From contig NZ_STFX01000020.1 of assembly GCF_005222915.1 (NCBI RefSeq), forward strand, positions 1 through 64,000: DNA of 64,000 nucleotides. The letters run 5' to 3'. The translations under genes were made by a program, and so were the position numbers. The notes beneath the pieces are model-generated. The model searched no databases and was not told where the DNA came from. It saw nothing but the letters and a program-made list of their open reading frames with translations. Each line of letters opens with the position of its first letter. Positions within the stretch are counted from its first letter, which is position 1. This document shows, piece after piece, positions 26,157-34,534 of this stretch. The stretch comes from Rhizobium sp. FKL33 (GTDB taxonomy: Bacteria > Pseudomonadota > Alphaproteobacteria > Rhizobiales > Rhizobiaceae).

Positions 26157-27545
26157 TCACGTTTTTGGCGCGGCGTGATTGCCCTTGGGGAATCCCTGCG
26201 CCAGTTCGCTATACCATTTGCCGGATTTCTTCACGGTGCGGACCTGGGTCTCGTAATCGACGTGGACAAGGCCAAAGCGCATGGCGTAGCCTTCGGCCCA
26301 TTCGAAATTGTCCATCAGCGACCAGGCGAAATAGCCGCGGAAGGGGTAGCCTTCCTGGATCAGGTCGGCGGTGACCGAGAGATGGTCGGCGTAATAATCG
26401 AGGCGCGGTTGGTCATCGACTTCGCCGTCGGCGCCGACGCCCATATTGTAGCAGGCGCCGTTCTCGGTGATGTAGCATTCCGGCAGGTCATAGGTGGCGT
26501 AGAGATCACGCACGACATGGCTGAGGCCGGAGCTGTCGATCTCCCAGCCGATATCGGTCTTTTCCGGATGAACCGGCGGCGCCTGGATATGGGCCGGGTA
26601 GGGGGCGTCCGGATTGGGGTCGGCAGCGACGCGCATGGGGGTGTAGTAGTTCAGGCCCCACCAGTCGATCGGGCGCGAGATCGTCTTCATGTCGCCGTCT
26701 TCGATCTTCGGCATAATCGGCGCACAGGCCTCGACCAGCGCCGCGGGATATTCGCCCTTGAACAGCGGGCCGAAGAACAGGCCGTTGTGGAAATCATTGG
26801 CCCTGATGGCGGCGGCCTGGTCGGCCTCGCTGTCGGAGGCCGGGATCACCGACATGGCGTTATAGACGATGCCGACGGGCAGTTTAGGCGCTTCAGAACG
26901 GATCGCTTCCACGGCCAGACCATGGGCGAGATTGGTGTAATGGGCGGCATAGAGCGTCGCCTGCATGTTGCGCTCGCCGGGGGCGTGTATGCCGAGGAGA
27001 TGCGACAGGATCACCGAGCACCAGGGCTCGTTGAAGGTCGCCACCGCATCCAGCCGGTCGCCGAGACGGCTGATCACGGTATGGGCGTAGCGCTGGAAGG
27101 CGTGCGCGGTCGAGCGCGCGGTCCAGCCGCCATCGCCCATCAGCGCCAGCGGCAGATCCCAATGATAGAGGGTCGCGAATGTCTTGATGCCGCGCGCCTT
27201 GCAGCCGTCGATCAGGCGATCGTAGAAATCCAGGCCCTTTTCGTTCAGCGGACCTGTTCCATCGGGATAGACGCGCGGCCAGGCGATGGAGAAGCGATAG
27301 GCTTCGACGCCCAGTTCCTTGATGAGATCGAGATCCTGCTCCCAGCGGTGATAATGATCGCAGGCGATATCGCCATTGTCGCGATTGTGCACCCGGCCCG
27401 GCATGTTGGAGAAGGCGTCCCAGATGGAGGGCTTGCGGCCGTCCTCCTTGGTCGCGCCTTCGATCTGGAAGGAGGCGGTGGCGACGCCGAAGATGAAATC
27501 TCCGGGAAAGCGGGCGGCGAGAGCCTTGGGGTCCAGCATGGTCAT
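26157..27545 (-). CDS. bglA: GH1 beta-glucosidase
   Basis: A 462-residue glycoside hydrolase family 1 enzyme of normal length. The N-terminal signature FIFGVATASFQIEG, the acid/base glutamate in ATFNEPW (E173) and the nucleophile in CYITENGA (E361) are all present, as is the C-terminal WSLMDNFEWAEGY. No signal peptide is seen, so it acts in the cytosol on imported beta-glycosides such as cellobiose. The start is ATG 27545 or ATG 27539, six bases apart. It follows the Gfo/Idh oxidoreductase gene by 61 bases on the same strand. Confidence 0.95.
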   Translation of the reverse strand: MTMLDPKALAARFPGDFIFGVATASFQIEGATKEDGRKPSIWDAFSNMPGRVHNRDNGDIACDHYHRWEQDLDLIKELGVEAYRFSIAWPRVYPDGTGPLNEKGLDFYDRLIDGCKARGIKTFATLYHWDLPLALMGDGGWTARSTAHAFQRYAHTVISRLGDRLDAVATFNEPWCSVILSHLLGIHAPGERNMQATLYAAHYTNLAHGLAVEAIRSEAPKLPVGIVYNAMSVIPASDSEADQAAAIRANDFHNGLFFGPLFKGEYPAALVEACAPIMPKIEDGDMKTISRPIDWWGLNYYTPMRVAADPNPDAPYPAHIQAPPVHPEKTDIGWEIDSSGLSHVVRDLYATYDLPECYITENGACYNMGVGADGEVDDQPRLDYYADHLSVTADLIQEGYPFRGYFAWSLMDNFEWAEGYAMRFGLVHVDYETQVRTVKKSGKWYSELAQGFPKGNHAAPKT

Positions 27546-27606
27546 GGGTCGATCCCGAAAAGGGGCGACGCAGCATAAGGCGTCGCCCGGTTGAGGTTCA
27601 GATACG

Positions 27607-28776
27607 TTACGCCTTCACCCAGGCGCCGTTGCGCTTGGAAGAGGCGATGCAGGCTTCGACGAAGGCGACGCCTTTTACGCCGTCCTCGACAGTGGGGTAG
27701 ATCACGTCCGGGTCCACCTTCTCGCCCTTGCGCTTGGCGATGATGGCGCGGGCGGCTTCGGTGTAGATGGTGGCGAAGCCTTCGAGATAGCCTTCGGGAT
27801 GGCCGCCCGGAATGCGGCTGACGCGGCCGGCGGCGGCATTGGCGCCGGCGCCGTTGCGGGTGATCAGCTGCTTCGGCTTGCCGAGCTCGGTGACCCAGAG
27901 ATAGTTCGGGTCCTGCTGCGACCATTCGATGCCGGCCTTGGTTCCGTAAACGCGGACCTTCAGCGCATTCTCGTTGCCCGTCGCCACCTGACTGCACCAG
28001 AGCAGGCCCTTGGCGCCGCCCTTGAAGCGCAGCATCACATGGGCGTTGTCATCGAGCGCGCGGCCGGGCACGAAAGTGTGGACGTCGGCGGCGAGTTCTT
28101 CGAGCTCCAGGCCGGAGACGAAGCAGCCGAGATTATAGGCGTGCGTGCCGATATCGCCGGTCGAGCCGCCCACGCCTGATTGCTTGGGATCGGTGCGCCA
28201 GGCGGCCTGTTTCTGGCCGGTCTGCTCGATCGGTTCGGCCAGCCAGTCCTGCGGATATTCCATCTGCACCAGCCGGATCTCGCCCAGTTCGCCGGACTTC
28301 ACCATCTCCCGCGCATGCCGGATCATCGGATAGCCGGTGTAATTGTGAGTGAGGATGAACAGCGCGTCCGATTCCTGTGCGACCTTCAGAAGCTTCTTGG
28401 CGTCGGCGAGGTTCGACGTCAGCGGCTTGTCGCAGATCACATGGATGCCGCGGCGCAGGAATTCCTTGGCGGCGGGGTAGTGCATGTGGTTGGGCGTGAC
28501 GATCGAAACGGCCTCGATGCCGTTCTTGAGCTTGGCCTCGCGGATCGCCATCGACTTGAAGTCGTCATAGATGCGGTCCGATGCAAGGCCGAGTTCGGCG
28601 CCCGACTGGCGGGACTTTTCCGGCGTCGAGGACAGGGCGCCCGCCACCAGCTCGTAGTGATCGTCGATGCGGGCGGCGATACGATGCACCGCGCCGATAA
28701 ATGCGCCCGAGCCGCCGCCGACCATGCCGAGGCGAATGCGGGCTTCGCGTTTTTCCGTGCTTCCTTCGATAGCCAT
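27607..28776 (-). CDS. Gfo/Idh/MocA-family oxidoreductase
   Basis: A 389-residue NAD(P)-dependent sugar or inositol dehydrogenase-like protein. The Rossmann motif GMVGGGSGAFIGAVH lies near residue 17, and the EKP-type catalytic motif appears as VICDKPLTSN with the conserved lysine; GGSTGDIGTHAYNL follows as the substrate-site motif. ATG 28776 has the ribosome site AGGGAGG; the 14-codon upstream extension is rejected. It is likely transcribed with the GH1 gene and works on a sugar derivative. The sugar-phosphate isomerase/epimerase at 29560-30612 is a frequent genomic partner of such enzymes. Confidence 0.92.
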   Translation of the reverse strand: MAIEGSTEKREARIRLGMVGGGSGAFIGAVHRIAARIDDHYELVAGALSSTPEKSRQSGAELGLASDRIYDDFKSMAIREAKLKNGIEAVSIVTPNHMHYPAAKEFLRRGIHVICDKPLTSNLADAKKLLKVAQESDALFILTHNYTGYPMIRHAREMVKSGELGEIRLVQMEYPQDWLAEPIEQTGQKQAAWRTDPKQSGVGGSTGDIGTHAYNLGCFVSGLELEELAADVHTFVPGRALDDNAHVMLRFKGGAKGLLWCSQVATGNENALKVRVYGTKAGIEWSQQDPNYLWVTELGKPKQLITRNGAGANAAAGRVSRIPGGHPEGYLEGFATIYTEAARAIIAKRKGEKVDPDVIYPTVEDGVKGVAFVEACIASSKRNGAWVKA

Positions 28777-28924
28777 GAATAATCCTCCCTGATGCTCAGT
28801 TGTGTTTACGGTGTCCATCGCGCCGCTTGCGCGGCCGGCGGGGCATGCTCTAGAGCCCTGACATGTTTCTCAGCCCTGTGCGTCGGGTCCCGACGCGGAG
28901 GACAAACCGTCAAAGGCCTTTGCG

Positions 28925-29563
28925 ATGGCGTTTCCAGATCCAAATCTCGTTTATCCCATCACGCTTGCGGATGGGACGGTTTATCGCGAAACGATATTTC
29001 TCAAGAATGCGGTCAACCATCCCCGCATCGAGGTCGGGGATTACAGTTACTTCAGCCATTCCCGTCCGGTCGACGAGACGGCGAGCCTGCTTGCCCCCTA
29101 TCTCTATCCGGTCAGCCAGGAGAAACTGGTGATCGGGAAATTCACCCAGATCGCGCGCGGCGCCTATTTCATCACCAGCTCCGCCAATCATCCGATGGAC
29201 GGCGTCACCACCTATCCCTTCCGCATCTTCAGCCAGGAGACGATCGACGGTTACGCCGATCTGCCGACGCGCGACACGATCGTCGGCCATGACGTATGGA
29301 TCGGCCATAATGCGACGATCATGCCGGGCGTGACGATCGGCCATGGCGCGATCGTCGCCGCCGAATCCGTCGTCTCCCGCGACGTCCCGCCTTATGCGGT
29401 GGTCGGCGGAAATCCCGCGCGGATCATCCGGATGCGTTTCGAACCCCATATCGTCGACACACTCCTCGACATTGCCTGGTGGGATTGGGACATTGGTAAG
29501 ATCGAGCGCCATCTGGCGGCGCTCGAAACTTGCGATATCGCGGCGCTCAAAGCCGCGGATTAG
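28925..29563 (+). CDS. CatB-like hexapeptide-repeat acetyltransferase
   Basis: A 212-residue left-handed beta-helix acetyltransferase of the xenobiotic (CatB/Vat) group. The hexapeptide pattern runs from about residue 55 to 160 (VGDYSYFS, LVIGKFTQIARGAYFI, VGHDVWIGHNATIMPGVTIGHGAIVAA) and ends with VPPYAVVGGNPARIIRMRF. The family transfers acetyl groups to chloramphenicol, streptogramins or sugars; the present substrate cannot be assigned. It sits on the plus strand between two minus-strand sugar genes, and its stop overlaps the stop of the isomerase/epimerase gene by 4 bases. Confidence 0.93.
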   Translation: MAFPDPNLVYPITLADGTVYRETIFLKNAVNHPRIEVGDYSYFSHSRPVDETASLLAPYLYPVSQEKLVIGKFTQIARGAYFITSSANHPMDGVTTYPFRIFSQETIDGYADLPTRDTIVGHDVWIGHNATIMPGVTIGHGAIVAAESVVSRDVPPYAVVGGNPARIIRMRFEPHIVDTLLDIAWWDWDIGKIERHLAALETCDIAALKAAD

Positions 29564-30612
29564 AGGCCGAGCATGCGGCGATTGGCGGCGTCATCGGCGC
29601 CCGAGCCGGCGAAATCGTCGAACGCCTTCTCCGTGACGCGGATGATATGGGCTTTGACGAATTCCGCGCCTTCGCGGGCGCCGTCTTCGGGGTGCTTCAG
29701 CGCGCATTCCCATTCGACGACGGCCCAGCCGGCGAAATCATTGGCGGCCATCTTGGAGAAGATCGCGCCGAAATCGACCTGGCCATCGCCCAGCGAACGG
29801 AAGCGGCCGGCGCGGCCGACCCAGCCCTGATAGCCGCCATAGACACCCTGACGACCGGTCGGATTGAACTCCGCGTCCTTGACGTGGAACATCTTGATCC
29901 GGTCTTTGTAGATGTCGATGTTGTCGAGATAATCCAGGCATTGCAGCACGTAATGCGAGGGATCGTAGAGCATGTTGGCGCGAGCGTGGTTCTTCACGCG
30001 CTCCAGGAACATCTCGAAGCTGATCCCGTCATGCAGGTCTTCGCCGGGATGGATCTCGTAGCAGACATCGACGCCCTGCTCGTCGGCATAATCCAGGATC
30101 GGCGTCCAGCGGCGGGCGAGTTCGTCGAAGGCGGTCTCCACGAGACCGGCCGGGCGCTGCGGCCAAGGGTAGATGAAGGGCCAGGCGAGTGCGCCGGAGA
30201 AAGTGGCGTGCGCATTGAGGCCGAGATTGCGCGACGCTTTCAGCGCCAGCTTGACCTGTTCGACCGCCCATTCCTGCCGCGCCTTGGGATTGGCGCGCAC
30301 TTCCGGCGCTGCAAAGCCGTCAAAGGCTTCGTCATAGGCGGGATGAACGGCGACCAGCTGGCCCTGGAGATGGGTGGAGAGTTCGGTCACTTCGACGCCG
30401 TTCTCACGGGCGACGCCCGCGAATTCGTCGCAATAATCCTTGGACTCGGCGGCCTTTTTCAGGTCGATCAGACGGCCGTCCCAGGACGGGACCTGCACGC
30501 CCTTGTAGCCGATGTCGGCGGCCCATTTGGTGATGGTCTTCCACGAATTTAACGGGGCGGCGTCGCCCGCGAATTGCGCCAGGAACAGCGCAGGACCCTT
30601 GATCGTCTTCAT
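29560..30612 (-). CDS. Sugar phosphate isomerase/epimerase (xylose-isomerase-like TIM barrel)
   Basis: A 350-residue AP-endonuclease-2/xylose-isomerase-like TIM-barrel protein. Metal-site residues typical of the family are in VCYEIHPGEDLHDG, MLYDPSHYVLQ, KMFHVKDAEF and VVEWECALKH. It probably interconverts keto and aldo sugars or inositol derivatives together with the Gfo/Idh dehydrogenase at 27607-28776. ATG 30612 follows AGGAAAT; a 26-codon upstream extension would run through the operator repeats. It has its own upstream regulatory region with three AACGTT repeats and is separated from the transporter genes by a terminator. Confidence 0.92.
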   Translation of the reverse strand: MKTIKGPALFLAQFAGDAAPLNSWKTITKWAADIGYKGVQVPSWDGRLIDLKKAAESKDYCDEFAGVARENGVEVTELSTHLQGQLVAVHPAYDEAFDGFAAPEVRANPKARQEWAVEQVKLALKASRNLGLNAHATFSGALAWPFIYPWPQRPAGLVETAFDELARRWTPILDYADEQGVDVCYEIHPGEDLHDGISFEMFLERVKNHARANMLYDPSHYVLQCLDYLDNIDIYKDRIKMFHVKDAEFNPTGRQGVYGGYQGWVGRAGRFRSLGDGQVDFGAIFSKMAANDFAGWAVVEWECALKHPEDGAREGAEFVKAHIIRVTEKAFDDFAGSGADDAANRRMLGL

Positions 30613-30626
30613 GATTTCCTCCCTGA

Positions 30627-30657
30627 AACGTTCTCCTGCAACGTTTCCGTTAACGTT
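30627..30657. promoter_or_regulatory. Three AACGTT repeats upstream of the isomerase/epimerase gene
   Basis: The palindromic hexamer AACGTT occurs at 30627-30632, 30640-30645 and 30652-30657, spaced 13 and 12 bases, just upstream of ATG 30612. AACGTT is the core of many LacI-family operators, so a LacI regulator may bind here as stacked half-sites. The nearest LacI genes are at 34535 and 42004. Confidence 0.5.
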
Positions 30658-30732
30658 TATAGGGTTTGATTTGCCGATACAACCGGGCAAACGGGTTTAA
30701 GCCGACTGAAAATTTAAAGCGCTTGCGAATAC

Positions 30733-30761
30733 GAAAAAACGCCCCGCCCGAAGGCGAGGCG
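30733..30761 (-). terminator. Rho-independent terminator after the sugar-binding-protein gene
   Basis: Read on the minus strand, GCCTCGCC pairs with GGCGGGGC across a TTCG tetraloop and is followed by GTTTTTTC. It lies 21 bases downstream of the binding-protein stop and closes the ABC transporter operon. Confidence 0.85.
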
Positions 30762-30781
30762 CAATGAGGTCCCAAAACCGA

Positions 30782-31726
30782 TCAGAACGGCGAGTCGGGG
30801 AAGTAGTAATTCTTGGCGTTGTCCTTGGTGATCAGTGTGGCGTCGAGCGTGTAGGTTCCGTGCACCGGCACCTGATCGTAGATGGCGGCGGCGGTGAGTT
30901 CCATCGCCGTGCCAACCATCGCCGGCGGATAGAGAACGTCGACCGGGATCATCTTGTCGCCGTCCATGACGCGCTTGATCATGTCCTTGGAGCCGGCGCC
31001 GGCCACGACATACTGGATGTCGGTGCGCTTGGCCTGTTCGATGGCCTGGAGTACGCCGACCGCCATGTCGTCATCCTGACACCAGACCACGTCGATCTTC
31101 GGATATTTGGTCAGGTAGTCCTGCATGACCTTGAAGGCGTCGTCGCGGTTCCAGTTGCCGAACTGGCGGTCGAGGATCTTGACGTTGGAGCCGGCGATGC
31201 CCTTGTCGAAGCCGTCCTGGCGCTGCTGGTCGATCGGGATCGGCAGGCCGCGGATCACCACCACCTGGGCGTCGGGCGTGTTGTCCTTGATATATTTGCC
31301 GGCGACTTCGCCGAGCGCGGGGTTGTTGCCGGCGACATAGAGGTCGCGGACGGTGTCGTCGTTGACCGAGGGGGCGCGGTCGACGATCGACACGAAGGTG
31401 CCCTTGCCCTTGATTTCCTTGATGGCGTTGACGAGCGGGTCCGGATCGGTCGGCAGGATCACCAGCGCGTCGATGCCCTGGGTTTCCAGATCCTGCAGCG
31501 CATTGGCCTGGCTGGCCGGATCGGGCGAGGTCTTGACGATGACGTTGAGGCCCGGATGCTCCTTCATCAGGAGATCGGCGACGCGCTGGGCGTGGTAGAC
31601 GACGCCGGCCGTCCAGCCATGGTCGGCAGCCGGGATCGACACGCCGATGGTCTTGGTTTCCTGGGCGTGGGCCACGCCGAAGACGGTGGACATGGCGAGC
31701 GCCAGTCCGAACAGTTTCATACGCAT
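30782..31726 (-). CDS. Sugar ABC transporter substrate-binding protein (RbsB-like)
   Basis: A 314-residue periplasmic binding protein of the ribose/xylose type. The signal peptide ends near GVAHA-QE at about residue 21. Family motifs include TIGVSIPAADHGWTAGVVYHAQ, the hinge LQDLETQGIDALVILPTDPDPLVNAI and VVIRGLPIPIDQQRQDGF. It is the last gene of the operon ATPase-permease-binding protein, followed by a strong terminator. The conserved tryptophan and aspartate-rich ligand pocket is consistent with a pentose or hexose, but the sugar cannot be read from the sequence. Xylose is plausible given xylAB nearby. Confidence 0.94.
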   Translation of the reverse strand: MRMKLFGLALAMSTVFGVAHAQETKTIGVSIPAADHGWTAGVVYHAQRVADLLMKEHPGLNVIVKTSPDPASQANALQDLETQGIDALVILPTDPDPLVNAIKEIKGKGTFVSIVDRAPSVNDDTVRDLYVAGNNPALGEVAGKYIKDNTPDAQVVVIRGLPIPIDQQRQDGFDKGIAGSNVKILDRQFGNWNRDDAFKVMQDYLTKYPKIDVVWCQDDDMAVGVLQAIEQAKRTDIQYVVAGAGSKDMIKRVMDGDKMIPVDVLYPPAMVGTAMELTAAAIYDQVPVHGTYTLDATLITKDNAKNYYFPDSPF

Positions 31727-31791
31727 GTTTCTCTCTCCCTAGAGGTTTTGCGGGGTCTCTCCTCCAACCGGGCGACCCCTGACCCGGCATG

Positions 31792-32796
31792 TCAGCCCTT
31801 GCGCGCCAGCGAACGCTGGACGAGCATGGCGATGATGATGATCGCGCCCTGAATGGCCCCGATCAGATATTCGCTGATGAAATTGGACAGCAGCATGATG
31901 TTGCCGACCAGCTCCAGAATGAAGGCGCCGCAGATCGTGCCCCAGACGCGGCCGGCGCCGCCCTTGAGGGCCGTGCCGCCGACCACGACGGCGGTGATGG
32001 CCTGCAATTCCCACAGGATGCCCGTGGTGGCCGAGGTCGAGCCGAGGCGCGGCACATAGAGCAGCACGGCGATGGCGACGCAGAGGCCCTGGATGACGAA
32101 GGCGATGGTGCGGATGCGGTCCACCGCCACGCCGGAATAGCGGGCGACATCGCGGCTCGAGCCGACCGCCACCACATGCCGGCCGTAACGGGTGCGATAG
32201 AGAATGAAGGCGGCGACGGCCGTGACCACGAGGATGATCAGGATCGGCACGGGCAGGCCGAGGACCGAGCCGAAATAGACGGGGCGATAGAGCTCCTGCT
32301 GCTCCGGCGAGCGCAGAGTGATCGCGCCCCCTTGCGACAGCCAGGTGGTGAGGCCGCGGAAGATGCCCATGGTGCCCAAGGTGGCGATGAAGGGTTCGAT
32401 CTTGCCGACGGTGGTGATCAACCCGTTCAACAGGCCGCAGGCCGCGCCGATGACGACAGTGAACGCGGCGGCCGCGACCAGCATCAAGGCCGGGTCGGCG
32501 ATGACGCCCGAATTCATGAACAGGATCATCAGGCTGGCGACAAAGGCCACCATCGAGCCGACCGAGAGATCGAGATCGCCCGAGGAGATGACAAAGGTCG
32601 CGCCGACTGCGATGATGGCGATGAAGGCCGAGCGTGTCGCGACATTGGCGAGATTGTTGAGCCCAATGAAATTGGGATTGACCAGCGCGCCGACGATCAG
32701 CAGCAACGCCAGCGCCGCAAAGGGCGCCACCGCCCGCATGTCGATATTGCGCCAGCTCCGCGTCTTTCGCGCTGTCTCGCCGCCATTGATGCTCAT
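31792..32796 (-). CDS. Sugar ABC transporter permease (RbsC/XylH-like)
   Basis: A 334-residue CUT2 permease with 8-10 hydrophobic segments, the motif VISSGDLDLSVGSMVAFVASL and the C-terminal AVVVGGTALKGGAGRVWGT. The start ATG 32796 begins a hydrophilic N-terminal tail (MSINGGETARKTRSW) before the first membrane segment. A much longer open frame upstream is arginine/aspartate-rich and reads antisense-like; it overlaps the ATPase gene and is rejected. The gene lies 44 bases after the ATPase gene and 65 bases before the binding-protein gene. Confidence 0.94.
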   Translation of the reverse strand: MSINGGETARKTRSWRNIDMRAVAPFAALALLLIVGALVNPNFIGLNNLANVATRSAFIAIIAVGATFVISSGDLDLSVGSMVAFVASLMILFMNSGVIADPALMLVAAAAFTVVIGAACGLLNGLITTVGKIEPFIATLGTMGIFRGLTTWLSQGGAITLRSPEQQELYRPVYFGSVLGLPVPILIILVVTAVAAFILYRTRYGRHVVAVGSSRDVARYSGVAVDRIRTIAFVIQGLCVAIAVLLYVPRLGSTSATTGILWELQAITAVVVGGTALKGGAGRVWGTICGAFILELVGNIMLLSNFISEYLIGAIQGAIIIIAMLVQRSLARKG

Positions 32797-32840
32797 ATCC
32801 ACGTCTTTCCCCCGTCCGGATCTTGTCGTCCGCGCGCTTG

Positions 32841-34367
32841 TCAGCTGGCCAGCTTTTCCTTCAGCCCGGCCGCATAGCGCATGATTTCCTGTTCGCTGAT
32901 TTCCTCGCCTTCGAGCATGCCGACGATGCGGCCCTCGCGCATCACCGCGACGCGGGTGCAGAGGCCGATCACCTCCGGCATCTCCGAGGAGACGACGATG
33001 ATCGACTTGCCTTCGCGGGCGAGCGCGGCGATGAAATGATAGATCTGCTGCTTGGTGCCGACATCGATGCCGCGCGTCGGCTCGTCGATGATGACGATGT
33101 CGGGCTCGGTCTCCATCACCTTGGCGAGCAGCAGCTTCTGCTGGTTGCCGCCCGACATGCGGCCGGCCACGACATTGCCGTCGCGCACGCGGATGTCGAA
33201 GCGTCGGCGCGCCCGCTCCATGGCGGTGGTTTCGCTCCTGGGATCGAGATAGACGGCCTTCAGATGCCGTTCGAGATTCTGCAGGGTCAGATTGACGGTC
33301 ATGCCCTCGCCCAGCAGCAGGCCCTTGCCCTTGCGATCCTTGGTCATATAGGCGAGGCCCTGGGCATTGGCGGCGCGGATGTCGCCCGAGGGGACGGATT
33401 GGCCGCGGATCTCGACATCGCCCGTGAGGCGCGGACGCAGGCCCGCCACCGCTTCCATCAATTCGCTGCGGCCCGAGCCGATCAGGCCGGAAAAACCGAG
33501 GATCTCGCCCTTGCGCAGCTCGAAACTCGCGCCGCGCACATAGCCTGTCGTCAGGTCGCGGACCGAGAGCACGATCTCTTCGTCGATATCGGGTTCGCGT
33601 TTGGAGGGGTAGAGGCTCGACAATTCGCGGCCGACCATCAATTGCGCGATCGCCTCGCCATCCATCATCGCGGTCGGGGCGGTCTTGATCCACTGGCCGT
33701 CGCGCAGCACGGTGACGCGATCGGTCAGCTCCATGACTTCATTGAGCTTGTGGGAGACGAAAACGAAGCTCGTGCCCTTGTCGCGCAGCTTGCGCACCTG
33801 ATCGAACAGGATCAGCGTCTCCTCGCGGGAGAGGACGGCGGTCGGTTCGTCCATGAACACCACGCGGGCGTCGCGGCTGATCGCCTTGGCGATCTCCACC
33901 ATCTGCTTGTCGGCGACCGAGAGCGAACTGATCAGCGCGTTTTCATCGATATGGGAGCCGAGCTGGTCGAGCACGCGGCGGGTCTCAGCGCGCATATGCT
34001 TGCGGTCGAGCATGCCGAAGCGGGTGACCTCGCGGCCGAGAAACAGGCTTTCGGTGACGGTGAGATGATCGGCGAGATTGAATTCCTGGTGAATGATGAC
34101 GATGCCCAGCGCTTCGGCCGCGCCATTCGGCGGCAATCTCACCGGTTTGCCGTCGAGCAGGATCTCGCCGGAGGTCGGCTGTTCGAAGCCGGAGAGGATC
34201 TTGACCAGGGTGGATTTTCCGGCGCCGTTTTCACCCATCAGCGCATGCACTTCGCCCTTGGCGAGATCGAAATCGACGCTGAACAGCACCTGGACGCCAT
34301 TGAAAGATTTGGCTATCCGGCGCGCAGCCAGAACCGGCTGTCGCTCGCTCGCCTCAGGGGCCGTCAT
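32841..34367 (-). CDS. Sugar ABC transporter ATP-binding protein (RbsA/XylG-like, two ABC domains)
   Basis: A 508-residue double ABC ATPase. The first module has Walker A GENGAGKS (45-52), Q-loop IIHQEFNL and Walker B VVFMDEPTA. The second has the degenerate GLIGSGRSE, the signature MSGGNQQK and Walker B IVIIDEPTRGID. It is the first gene of the transporter operon and is divergent from a LacI gene across 167 bases that hold two matching palindromic operators. Together with the permease and binding protein it forms a complete importer, in contrast to the fusion-containing one at 2.5-9.4 kb. Confidence 0.95.
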   Translation of the reverse strand: MTAPEASERQPVLAARRIAKSFNGVQVLFSVDFDLAKGEVHALMGENGAGKSTLVKILSGFEQPTSGEILLDGKPVRLPPNGAAEALGIVIIHQEFNLADHLTVTESLFLGREVTRFGMLDRKHMRAETRRVLDQLGSHIDENALISSLSVADKQMVEIAKAISRDARVVFMDEPTAVLSREETLILFDQVRKLRDKGTSFVFVSHKLNEVMELTDRVTVLRDGQWIKTAPTAMMDGEAIAQLMVGRELSSLYPSKREPDIDEEIVLSVRDLTTGYVRGASFELRKGEILGFSGLIGSGRSELMEAVAGLRPRLTGDVEIRGQSVPSGDIRAANAQGLAYMTKDRKGKGLLLGEGMTVNLTLQNLERHLKAVYLDPRSETTAMERARRRFDIRVRDGNVVAGRMSGGNQQKLLLAKVMETEPDIVIIDEPTRGIDVGTKQQIYHFIAALAREGKSIIVVSSEMPEVIGLCTRVAVMREGRIVGMLEGEEISEQEIMRYAAGLKEKLAS

Positions 34368-34408
34368 GGTCTTCCTCCCTCACGGCTTTTCCGCCGCGTT
34401 GGCGATTT

Positions 34409-34443
34409 TGTAAACCTTTACAGGATTGATGTAAAGGTTTACA
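34409..34443. promoter_or_regulatory. Paired LacI-type operators in the transporter/LacI divergent region
   Basis: TGTAAACCTTTACA (34409-34422) and TGTAAAGGTTTACA (34430-34443) are exact reverse complements of each other, and each is a palindrome with TGTAAA/TTTACA arms. They are 21 bases apart start to start, two helical turns, placing two repressor dimers on one face of the DNA. The arms match the general LacI-family operator form. The regulator encoded at 34535 is the obvious candidate. Confidence 0.8.
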
Positions 34444-34534
34444 TTCGGAGTGTCTGAAATTTTCGCGGCGGATCGTTTGACCTTGCCGGCAGTCTGTGTA
34501 GTTTGCAGCCGTAACGGCGGAACCGAGGACACGC

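Noticed and set aside
30715-30725. Palindrome AAGCGCTT as a further LacI operator
   Set aside because: Only 8 bases and single. It is common by chance and not spaced with the AACGTT repeats.
32797-33693. A 299-codon N-terminal extension of the permease gene ending at 31792
   Set aside because: The extension is arginine- and aspartate-rich, not membrane-like, and overlaps the ATPase gene. The short start at 32796 gives a normal permease.
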